Positions 16,151 through 23,609 of a stretch of DNA of 64,000 nucleotides are shown in pieces (the first letter of the stretch is position 1; each line of letters begins with the position of its first letter). The stretch is taken from assembly GCA_016937575.1 (NCBI GenBank), contig JAFHKN010000002.1, positions 806,001 to 870,000 of the forward strand, read 5' to 3'. A program made the translations under genes and the position numbers. Below the pieces are notes generated by a model. That model saw only the letters and a program-made list of their open reading frames with translations. It searched no databases and had not been told where the DNA came from. The DNA is from Roseomonas aeriglobus (GTDB taxonomy: Bacteria; Pseudomonadota; Alphaproteobacteria; Sphingomonadales; Sphingomonadaceae).

Positions 16151-17277
16151 ACCGGAGGGCCGAGCTTCAAATCGGCCGGGCCCAGCAGCGGAGACATCAA
16201 GGAAACCATCTGCGCTAACAGCGGCTCGCTCAGATTGCCCACGGGTCGCGCGGCCCAGCCAACGCGATGGACAAGGTCGCCGTTCCAGCCGCGCACGAGA
16301 CTGCGCACCGCGGCCGCTGCGACCTGAGGCCTGGCGAAGCCGTCTGCGGCATGCTTCGCGACCGGATCGACCGTCGCTCGTGGAAGGAGCTCAACCGAAT
16401 GGATGTGGTCGCCGACGAACTTGATCAGTTCCGTGCCGCGGCGGAAGCGCCCGGTCGACGACACCGACACGGACACCGGCGGCCGCATGGCGGCCCCGAT
16501 GTCAGCGACCCTCCGGACCGCTGCCGGGTCGACGTCGTCATCGACCACCCATGACAGCGAGGCGATCCGGTCGGCGACGCGCCAAGGCGATTCCAGTCCG
16601 CGCAGGATCTGCGCCGCAGTGCGCACCAGCAGTCCCATCCGTCCCACGCGAGCGCTCGTCGGAGCGTCGGCGGGCGCCGCGCCCAGGATGAGCCGGGTCT
16701 CCAGGTCGAGCATCACGTCCGCGACCAGATAACGGACCTCCCCGCCGTCAAACCGGGTGGTGATGTCCAGGGCGATCTGATCGATCAGGAGCGCGCGGCC
16801 GAGCACGGCGTCGGCGGGCGCCACGTATTCGCGGCGCAGCATCATCGCGCGGCGCCGGACAGCCGACACGCTCGGTGCCGGCCCGCCCGCCGCGGCGACC
16901 GCATCCATGATGTCCGACCAGCTGGCTCCAGGCCGCTCAGCCAGCAACGCGGCCAGCCGCGCTTCGGCTGCCGGTGGCAGCACGGCAACGTCCGACCGCT
17001 TCTTCCTTCCGGCCCCGGCCAACGGGGCGAGCGCCTCCACCGGCCCGACATCATCCACGCGGGCTGCAAGGCGGTAGAGACTGCGCGGCGTCAGGCCCAA
17101 GTCCTTCGCCACCGACGTCCCAGCACCATGATCCGCGCGATACCGAGCGATGCCGCGCAGCCGCGACTCGACAGTCCGCCGCTTGTCGACCGGCAGCGCC
17201 GCGAACATGCCCAGCTCACGCTCCACGGGGCCCTTCGCGAAGCGGGCCAGCAGCTCCTCGATCCCGGCAGTCTTCAT
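16147..17277 (-). CDS. Transposase-like protein with degenerate RNase H fold (gene B)
   Basis: 376 residues, unnamed, with the same architecture as gene A. An HTH lies at ~40-75 (YRADHGAGTSVAKDLGLTP), a second at ~99-145 (LPPAAEARLAALLAERPG ... PSVSAVRRRAMML), then an RNase H-like core (LLIDQIALDITTRFDGG, YLVADVMLDLETRLILGAA). The first Asp is kept (LLIDQ), but the segment where the second Asp should stand reads SVSVSSTGRFRRGTEL, and no clear Glu follows. The parallel LPPA, HTH, PS.(A)..RR and D.A(I/L)D blocks suggest A and B are paralogues. It is divergent from tnsA across a 214-bp gap that holds end-like repeats. Confidence 0.6.
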   Translation of the reverse strand: MKTAGIEELLARFAKGPVERELGMFAALPVDKRRTVESRLRGIARYRADHGAGTSVAKDLGLTPRSLYRLAARVDDVGPVEALAPLAGAGRKKRSDVAVLPPAAEARLAALLAERPGASWSDIMDAVAAAGGPAPSVSAVRRRAMMLRREYVAPADAVLGRALLIDQIALDITTRFDGGEVRYLVADVMLDLETRLILGAAPADAPTSARVGRMGLLVRTAAQILRGLESPWRVADRIASLSWVVDDDVDPAAVRRVADIGAAMRPPVSVSVSSTGRFRRGTELIKFVGDHIHSVELLPRATVDPVAKHAADGFARPQVAAAAVRSLVRGWNGDLVHRVGWAARPVGNLSEPLLAQMVSLMSPLLGPADLKLGPPV

Positions 17278-17491
17278 GCCGACGCCTTACGGCGTCGCGC
17301 GAGGCAAAGCAAGACGTTCAGCTTTAATGTCGCATTTTCAGCTTGCGCGAACGACTGCCAAGCATATATTTCGGACGTCTCCAATAGCTGCATATCACTC
17401 CCCGCCCTTGGATCCGCCGCGAAATGAACATGACACGATACGTGAACGTCCTTTTGGGAGATGCGCTTCTCGGTTCGTTGTGCGGCCGCGG
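17278..17491. promoter_or_regulatory. Divergent control region of gene B and tnsA with transposon-end-like repeats
   Basis: This 214-bp gap holds no gene. It contains TTCAGCTT at 17318 and again at 17337, and TGTCGCATTTTCAG at 17328, which resembles the TGTCRTTTTCAG start of Tn402/Tn5053-type ends. It is noticeably AT-richer than its flanks (for example AAGCATATATTTCG). It could be an internal TnsB-binding regulatory site or a former transposon end. Promoters for both directions should lie here, but I could not fix their boxes. Confidence 0.5.
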
Positions 17492-18406
17492 ATGAACGCC
17501 GTATCGCCCATCCGCTTCGATCGGTTCGTTCCACTAGTCGGCTTCCATGCGGGCGCTCGGCACGCACTGGCCGACTGGACGCCATCGCGGCGGCCGCCCC
17601 GCCATCCGGGGCGTGAAGTCCCCCATGCCCATCGCCACGCCGAGCATCTCGATGGAGAACGCGACCCGGCGCGGTGGACGCTCATCAGCATCACTTCCGC
17701 CGCCGACGGCGGGCCAGTGCGCAACCCGATCAACTACAAGCGCCCCTACGGCACCAGCGTCACGTTCTACGAGAAGTGTCGCCGGCTGCAGGTCATGGAA
17801 GGACCGAACGAGCCCGCAGTCGCCGACCATCTCGAGCTGATGCCGCGCTACCTGGACTTCCAGTTCCACCCGCTCGCGCTGAAGTTCCGGCGGGCGGACG
17901 GCCGCATCATCACCAAGTATCCCGACGTAGCGGTCGAGAACGACCGCAACGAGGTCGCGATCGGCGAGATCAAGTCCAGCGGCGCGTGGTTCAACGCACC
18001 GGGCGTCAAGCGGCCGCTCGATCGCATCAGCCTCGCCCTCGAGACTGAGGGCCTGGGCCCACTGCTGCGCATCAAGGGCGAGCCACTTCGAAAGGATCGG
18101 GTTCTCCAAGCCCATATCGCCGCGATGGACGCCCGCCTGACCAGCTTCTCGGACGACGAGGCCGCGGCGGTCCGGGCGCTCTTCGCTTCGCATGGGCCGG
18201 TGATACGGCACGGCGCGCTGTGCGCTCTGCTGGGCGGCCGCATGTCGCATGCCGAAGACAAGCTCTACGCGATGCTGCTCCGCCGCGTGGTCTCGTTCGA
18301 GCTCGGCGACAAGCCCGCCGACGACACGCCCGTCGTCCTCCCCCGAACGGCCCGAGCCTTCGCCCTTCGCGACCTCCTGGGGCGCTTCGCGCCGGAGGCG
18401 ATCTGA
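17492..18406 (+). CDS. tnsA: TnsA-like transposon endonuclease
   Basis: 304 residues from ATG 17492. The nuclease core is clear: KFRRADGRIITKYPDVAVEN (Asp145) followed by EVAIGEIKSS (Glu159, Lys161), the PD-(D/E)xK layout of TnsA. TnsA cuts the 5' strands at the element ends while TnsB cuts and joins the 3' strands, giving cut-and-paste movement. The first ~75 residues are His/Arg/Pro-rich and look poorly conserved. The GTG at 17717 just before RNPINYKRPYG is an alternative start that would give about 229 residues. The stop lies one base before the tnsB ATG. Confidence 0.85.
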   Translation: MNAVSPIRFDRFVPLVGFHAGARHALADWTPSRRPPRHPGREVPHAHRHAEHLDGERDPARWTLISITSAADGGPVRNPINYKRPYGTSVTFYEKCRRLQVMEGPNEPAVADHLELMPRYLDFQFHPLALKFRRADGRIITKYPDVAVENDRNEVAIGEIKSSGAWFNAPGVKRPLDRISLALETEGLGPLLRIKGEPLRKDRVLQAHIAAMDARLTSFSDDEAAAVRALFASHGPVIRHGALCALLGGRMSHAEDKLYAMLLRRVVSFELGDKPADDTPVVLPRTARAFALRDLLGRFAPEAI

Positions 18407-18407
18407 T

Positions 18408-20606
18408 ATGGGCTGCCCGATCAACATACCGCCTGGCACCGTCCACAAGCACAACGACACGCGCATAACGTTCGTCGAGAGCGTCGACGGCTTCGTTCTG
18501 CGCTGGGCCCTCGACGACAACACCGAATACTTCGTGGAGACCGCGGCCGGCGTCCGGGTTCGGCCGACGGTGGCATGGCTATTCGAGGAGTTCGAAGCCG
18601 GCCGGCTCAAGGTGTGCAGCGAGAGCGAGTCGACCATCAGCGAGTGGCGCGGCCGGTATCTCGGCCTCGACCGGGCGGCCGTGATGGCCCGTCAGCCAAA
18701 GGCCGTCGCCAAATACGACATCGCGCTGCGCGCCATCATCCTGGGTAAGAAGCGGACCGCGGGGCCGCTCCAGGAATGGGCCAAGACCCTCGGCATCTGG
18801 CCCGATCCGGACAACTTTCCCTCCGGTCGCTCGATCATGCGGCACATGGACACGCTCCAGGCCACCGACGAGAAGGTCGGCGGCCTATGCAACCGCAGCG
18901 GACGCGAAAAGGGTTCCTCGCCGCTGCCTCCGCTCGTGAACCGCCTCGTGCACCAAGCCGTCGCGCTCCACTGGAGCGTCGATGCCGTCAAGAAGATGGG
19001 TGCCGCGGCGCTAGTCACGGGAGCGTGGCACCGCCTGAAGGAGCAGGGCGTGCCCGGCCTGGGCATCGCCCCGCCGACGAAGACCACCATCGTGAACCGA
19101 ATCAACCAGGCCGAGAACATGGATACGGTCGCAGCCAAGCATGGTCAGCACGAAGCCAACAGGATTTTCCTTGCTTCCGGCGAGAGCTTCCCGGCCCTGA
19201 AGCCGTTCGACCTGATCCTGATCGACGGCGCGGAGCTGGATCAGGTATCCCTCTTCTCGGACGAGGTGCAGATCCCCAGCGCCAAGCTGAAGCGCGTCAG
19301 CTGCATCGACTTCGCGAGCGGCTACGTGTTCCCCGGCTCGCTGTTCGCCGGCCCGTATCGTTCCGAAATGGGAATGCGGGCGCTGCTCGGCGTGCTCACC
19401 CCGCCGGTCCTCACGGACGAGCAGCGCGAGCAGAACCCGATGAAGGTAATGTTCTTCGGTCGGATCGGCCGCCTGCGGGGAGACAATGACAAGGCGATCC
19501 TTCCGCCATCGTCTCTCGGCAACCTCGCCAACGTCGTCACCCGCGTCGAGCTCGCTTCAGCCTACGGGGCCGACGAGAAGTCGCTCATTGAGAGCTACCA
19601 AGGATGGTGGAAGGGGCGAATGGACGGCCTTCCGGGGACCATCCTGTCGCCGCGCAGCCGAAAGCGCTCGATCCGACGCGACCCGATGGCCGAGGCGAGC
19701 ATGACCCGAGCAGACTTCGTCCGGCACGACGAAGCGCTGCGTCTCGAATGGAATGCCACCGGCAGCAGTGCGCGCGGCGGCATGTCGCCTGACCAGATGA
19801 TGCTCGAACACATCAGCAGTCAGGGCATCCGGCTCACCGACACCGCAGAGGTCCGCCGCAATGTGTCCCGCACCGTCCTGGGCGTGCTGACGACGGACGG
19901 CGTGACACACGACGGCATCCTATACCGCTGGAACCGCACCGGCATCACGAAACTGCTGTCGGAGAACTTGGCTGCGCAGTCGTTCGCCTCGCGACTAGAC
20001 GGCACGGCGCGATGTGACGTGACCTGCCGCGCATTCGACTGGAACCTCGACGTCATCGAGGTCTTCGACGAGGCGAACAACGCGTTCGTGCAACTGTGGT
20101 CCACAGACCCCGACTACACGATGTTCCTTACCCGCTGGGAGCATCGATTTCACACGGACGCCATGGCTGCGGGGCTTCACGGTGGCCAGACCGCGCTCGA
20201 CCGCGCGCTCGAGCGCGACAAGTCCGAGCGTAAGCAGCTCGCTGCCCTGAACGCCGGTCCCTATTCCGTTTCCAAGAAGGCGGCCGCCCTGCTCGAAACC
20301 GTAGAGATGCGCACCAAGGCCAAGGATCTGGCCGACGACCCCGATCTCACCGATTTCTCGGCGTTCATGATCCCGACGGACGTCGGCGGCCGAGACCGCG
20401 CCGACCTGCCGACCATCGGCCCCATGCCGCGCAGCGACGAGGACGTCGTTCCCAAGAGCGGTGGCAAGAAGCCGAAGGACGACTGGGACGGGTTCGAACC
20501 GAAGCCCCGCTCGAACCTCCAGATGCTCGAGCAGGACGCCGAGAATGACGAGGGCGGCATCGACTGGGACGACCTCTCCGACCACGACCCCTCAAGGGAC
20601 CACTGA
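18408..20606 (+). CDS. tnsB: TnsB-like DDE transposase
   Basis: 732 residues. N-terminal DNA-binding segments (residues ~1-240, including TAWLFEEFEAGRLKV-like and ESTISEWRGRYL helices) precede an RNase H-fold integrase core. The catalytic triad is complete: LILIDGAELDQ (Asp273), GRLRGDNDKAIL (Asp359) and KSLIESYQGW (Glu395), a D-35-E spacing. A C-terminal beta-barrel and acidic tail follow (WDGFEPKPRSN, DWDDLSDHD), the latter probably contacting TnsC. The start ATG is one base after the tnsA stop. It recognises the element ends and joins them to the target. Confidence 0.93.
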   Translation: MGCPINIPPGTVHKHNDTRITFVESVDGFVLRWALDDNTEYFVETAAGVRVRPTVAWLFEEFEAGRLKVCSESESTISEWRGRYLGLDRAAVMARQPKAVAKYDIALRAIILGKKRTAGPLQEWAKTLGIWPDPDNFPSGRSIMRHMDTLQATDEKVGGLCNRSGREKGSSPLPPLVNRLVHQAVALHWSVDAVKKMGAAALVTGAWHRLKEQGVPGLGIAPPTKTTIVNRINQAENMDTVAAKHGQHEANRIFLASGESFPALKPFDLILIDGAELDQVSLFSDEVQIPSAKLKRVSCIDFASGYVFPGSLFAGPYRSEMGMRALLGVLTPPVLTDEQREQNPMKVMFFGRIGRLRGDNDKAILPPSSLGNLANVVTRVELASAYGADEKSLIESYQGWWKGRMDGLPGTILSPRSRKRSIRRDPMAEASMTRADFVRHDEALRLEWNATGSSARGGMSPDQMMLEHISSQGIRLTDTAEVRRNVSRTVLGVLTTDGVTHDGILYRWNRTGITKLLSENLAAQSFASRLDGTARCDVTCRAFDWNLDVIEVFDEANNAFVQLWSTDPDYTMFLTRWEHRFHTDAMAAGLHGGQTALDRALERDKSERKQLAALNAGPYSVSKKAAALLETVEMRTKAKDLADDPDLTDFSAFMIPTDVGGRDRADLPTIGPMPRSDEDVVPKSGGKKPKDDWDGFEPKPRSNLQMLEQDAENDEGGIDWDDLSDHDPSRDH

Positions 20607-20607
20607 C

Positions 20608-21600
20608 ATGAACAACCCGAAGGATCCCTACGGCATCCAGCCCGAACCCGCCCGGGGTGACCGGCTCCCCGACTACAGCGATCGCGCGCGGGCCGAACGC
20701 GTGAAGCTCGTCGTGCCGTTCTTCAAGACGAACTACATCGAGCACCAGCCGCAGACGGACCGCATCGAGGAGCTGCTCGACTATATCGACTCGATGCAGC
20801 CGCTGCTGGGCCGCGCGATCGACGGGCGCCGGCTTTCCGAATACTACAGCGCGGGCAAGTCGCGCATGGTCGAACGCATGATCGAGGTGGCCGCGGAGCG
20901 CCGGGCCGCGAACGGCCTCCCGCCGAACCCATACCAGATCCTCTGGCTGGAACTCGACAAGACGACCTCGGTCGCGACCTTCTATCGGCAGGCCCTGAGG
21001 CTCATGGGCGACGACCATTGGGACGGGAAGGCGAAGCTCGACGAACTTGAGGACAGGATGGAACACTTCGCTCGCAGGCTGGGCGTCGAAGGGATGGTAG
21101 GCGACGAGGTCCAGCATCTTGGTCGCAAGACTACCGACGCCAAGCAGGTGACCGACCGCTTCAAGACGTTCCTCAACCGCGGCGTCCTGCCGCTCATTCT
21201 GGTGGGGGACGAGACCTCGGAAGCCTTCTTCGACGAAAACGAGAAGTTCGCGGCCAGGCTCGGCACGCCATTGACCCTGAAGCCCCTCGATGTGCGGCAC
21301 AGCGGCCGGGACAAGCGGCTATTCCTCGAGTTCTGCGGAAAGCTGGACGCGTCGCTCGTCGCCGGTGGCATCACCGACGAGCTGAGCGGTCTCGACAAGA
21401 GGGGGCTGCGCACGCCGCTGGCGATCGTCAGCGGCGGCCATGTTGGCCGGGTTTGTCGTCTGGTGTGCGAGGCGGCCCAGCACGCCATCCGCCGCGGAGC
21501 TGGCGTGATCGAGGCGCACGACCTGAGCGTCGCCACGCGAAACTACGCCTTCCGGGTCAAGTTCATCCGCTACGATCCATTCTCGAAGCCGCACGCATGA
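20608..21600 (+). CDS. tnsC: TnsC/TniB-like AAA+ transposition regulator
   Basis: 330 residues, one base after the tnsB stop. The phosphate loop is EYYSAGKSRM (residues ~78-87): GKS is intact, but the first glycine of the usual GxxxxGKS is Glu. Walker B is GMVGDEVQHL (162-171), as in TniB. PLILVGDETSEAF is the sensor strand. In Tn7-like systems this ATPase links the target selector to the transposase and blocks repeat insertion. The stop overlaps the tniQ start. Confidence 0.88.
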   Translation: MNNPKDPYGIQPEPARGDRLPDYSDRARAERVKLVVPFFKTNYIEHQPQTDRIEELLDYIDSMQPLLGRAIDGRRLSEYYSAGKSRMVERMIEVAAERRAANGLPPNPYQILWLELDKTTSVATFYRQALRLMGDDHWDGKAKLDELEDRMEHFARRLGVEGMVGDEVQHLGRKTTDAKQVTDRFKTFLNRGVLPLILVGDETSEAFFDENEKFAARLGTPLTLKPLDVRHSGRDKRLFLEFCGKLDASLVAGGITDELSGLDKRGLRTPLAIVSGGHVGRVCRLVCEAAQHAIRRGAGVIEAHDLSVATRNYAFRVKFIRYDPFSKPHA

Positions 21601-23432
21601 TGCCGCCGCTCGGCTCCAAGCGTCTGCGCTTCGGATACGACATTCACCCAGACGAGAGCCTGGTCGGAGCTTTCGGCGCCGCATGCCACGACCACCGCCT
21701 GCGCTGCGTCAGATCGGCGCTCACGGGGGGAGGGCTCGAACTCTCGCCGGCTGGTGGCATCCAGTTCGTCGCCGGCAACGACCTGAATCGGGTCGCGATC
21801 ATCATGAGGATGGACGCGGACCTGGTCCGGGCCGCCGCCTACGTCCGCACCGGCCTTACGGTTTGGCTCGGCGACCTCGACCTTCCAAGCACGTTCATTG
21901 AACAGAGCCGCCGACGTATCGCCCCGCTATCGCTGTCGGATTGTGGACGCCATCAGGCTGCCTGGCTCAATATACTGCTTCCATACTGCCCCACGTCCCT
22001 GGAGCGGCTCGTCAGCGAATGCCCGACGTGCGGTCCGCTTGGCTGGCGGTTTTCCCGCGGTGTCGCGAACTGCGACCGCTGCGGGGAGCCGGTGCCTGCA
22101 TCAGGCGATCCGCCGCTCAGACCCGAACTGGCGGAACGTTACCGCGACTTCGCGGATCTCGTCTCACAGAACGCCGCGCGCAACCGAGGGGTGGAACAGC
22201 GGCTGCCGGAGGCATTGCGGCCCTTCTCTCGCTCCGCCTTGGTGCGGCTGGCGCTTCGGGCGGGCGCCCTCCTATCGAGCGAAGTTGTGGGCCGCGGTTC
22301 GAAGTTGCGCGCGACAGACGATGCGGGACGGCGCGCCGATGTCGTCTGCACCGGAATGGGTGTGATCGCGGATTGGCCGAACTCCATCCAGCGCTACGCG
22401 GAGCAGCGGCTTGCCACGGCCGGTGCGGACCTCCGCCTCTACGAAAGGCTGCGCAGTGACTTGCGCTGGCTGGCCAACTCCTGGAGCCGCGAAACCAGCG
22501 ACATCGTGGATCTCGCCTTTCCTAGTCTCGATGGCCGGGGATCCGGCGTGTTCGCCAGCCACGACCGGTATTATTCCGCGAACCAGGCAAGTTCGGTGCT
22601 CTGGTGTTCGTCCGTCCAGCTCAGGCAGCTTCGCGAGGCGGGCGCGATCCACTTCGAGCAGCTGCCTAGCGGGCAGCGGATTCGCGCCCGCTACCTGATG
22701 GAGGACGTCGACCAGCTTAGGGCGTTGCTGGACGCTTCCGTGACGCCGTCCGTAGCCGCGGCCGAGCTCGACCTCCCGATATATGCGATCGGGCAGCTAG
22801 TGGCGGACGGGAAGCTCATCGTTCATGATGAGGTCGGCCTGACCGTCCTGCGGGGCGGACCGCAGATCGATGCCGCCTCGCTGCGGACCCTCGTCGCTGA
22901 TCTGCGAACTCGATCGGCGTCTACGTCGATCGCCAGCAGCGCGGTTCCATTGCGGCGCGCTGCTTCGCTGCATCCGGGCGAGAAGCCTTGGGCTGCGATC
23001 GTCGATGGCATGCTGGATGGATCCATTCCCTTCTGGATGTCGGAGGAGGATCGAGTCCGGGGCGCGCTTGTTGAACGCATGACCATTCTCGGACGTCGCT
23101 TGGAACGGAGCCTGCCGGACCCACTGCGCGTCGATTCACTCTCGATCGTCGACACCATGGAGATCTTGGGCGCGCACTTCGAAGAGACGATTGCCGCGCT
23201 TGCCGAGGCCGGCATCGTCGTGGAGAAGCGTGGAAAGGGTAACGGTGTAAGTCGTGCAGCGGTTCGCGACCTATGTCGACGCGTTGTGTTCACCGGGGAA
23301 CTCGCCGCCCGGACGGGAGAAGTTCCTGCTCACACCTACTGGAACTTGCGGCGCGCCAATCTTCCTCGTGTCGGAAAGGCTTGGTCTCGCCCCGCATTGG
23401 TAGCGATCGGTCTCGCGACCGCAATCGGCTAA
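21597..23432 (+). CDS. tniQ: TniQ/TnsD-like target selector
   Basis: 611 residues, starting at the ATG that overlaps the tnsC stop. The N-terminal TniQ domain opens with HPDESLVGAF and has a zinc-binding set, YCPTSLERL and ECPTCG followed by NCDRCG (Cys131, 142, 145, 159, 162). The rest is several hundred residues of helical, HTH-bearing sequence (for example VDQLRALLDASVTPSVAAAELDLPIYAIGQL). The size is closer to TnsD than to short TniQ, so recognition of a fixed chromosomal site is likely. The insertion point downstream of the M20 gene may be that site; this is inference. Confidence 0.88.
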   Translation: MMPPLGSKRLRFGYDIHPDESLVGAFGAACHDHRLRCVRSALTGGGLELSPAGGIQFVAGNDLNRVAIIMRMDADLVRAAAYVRTGLTVWLGDLDLPSTFIEQSRRRIAPLSLSDCGRHQAAWLNILLPYCPTSLERLVSECPTCGPLGWRFSRGVANCDRCGEPVPASGDPPLRPELAERYRDFADLVSQNAARNRGVEQRLPEALRPFSRSALVRLALRAGALLSSEVVGRGSKLRATDDAGRRADVVCTGMGVIADWPNSIQRYAEQRLATAGADLRLYERLRSDLRWLANSWSRETSDIVDLAFPSLDGRGSGVFASHDRYYSANQASSVLWCSSVQLRQLREAGAIHFEQLPSGQRIRARYLMEDVDQLRALLDASVTPSVAAAELDLPIYAIGQLVADGKLIVHDEVGLTVLRGGPQIDAASLRTLVADLRTRSASTSIASSAVPLRRAASLHPGEKPWAAIVDGMLDGSIPFWMSEEDRVRGALVERMTILGRRLERSLPDPLRVDSLSIVDTMEILGAHFEETIAALAEAGIVVEKRGKGNGVSRAAVRDLCRRVVFTGELAARTGEVPAHTYWNLRRANLPRVGKAWSRPALVAIGLATAIG

Positions 23433-23516
23433 GTTGCCTGCTTCGCGCCTTCTCGATATTTCGCATCAGTGTGGCGCCGCGGATCAGTGACAAAGTTAAG
23501 TTGCCGGCGCGCGACA
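23430..23516. repeat. Putative right end of the Tn7-like element
   Basis: TAAGTTGCC-GC occurs at 23430 and again at 23497 in the same orientation. Read from the outside inward on the minus strand, the sequence starts TGTCGCGCGCCGGCAACTTA at 23516 and has TTTGTCAC further in, the TGT start and repeated sites expected of a Tn7-like end. The stop codon of tniQ overlaps the first repeat. The other end and the target duplication are not identified. Confidence 0.5.
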
Positions 23517-23580
23517 TCATCGTGCTGCGGCGAAGGCTGGAGCCTTGGCCTTGGCGATCGAAGCCTGACGCCCGCCGGCG

Positions 23581-23598
23581 CTCCGGCCTTGGCCGGAG
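23581..23598. terminator. Perfect hairpin downstream of the M20 gene
   Basis: CTCCGGCC-TT-GGCCGGAG lies 12 bp beyond the stop of the leftward amidohydrolase gene. It has no T-run. It may end that operon's transcript or be part of a repeat. Confidence 0.4.
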
Positions 23599-23609
23599 CA
23601 CCGGAGAGA

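Larger units (their letters stand above)
14966..23516. mobile_element. Tn7-like transposition module at the right edge of a genomic island
   Basis: tnsA, tnsB, tnsC and tniQ plus two degenerate transposase-like genes form one block. It ends close to a repeat-bearing sequence at 23430-23516, next to a chromosomal gene 3' end. The left end of the element is not identified. It probably lies left of the window, making the methylase and metal genes cargo. Extent and cargo are inference; the gene identities are direct. Confidence 0.7.

Noticed and set aside
17150..17491. An extended tnsA start at 17150
   Set aside because: This would overlap the start of gene B and the whole control region, and the added residues look like untranslated sequence.
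17328..23516. A complete 6.2-kb Tn7-like element bounded by TGTCGC and its inverted copy
   Set aside because: The five bases before 17328 (TTTAA) and after 23516 (TCATC) do not match as a target duplication, and the left motif lies inside the gene B / tnsA control region. The left end remains unknown.
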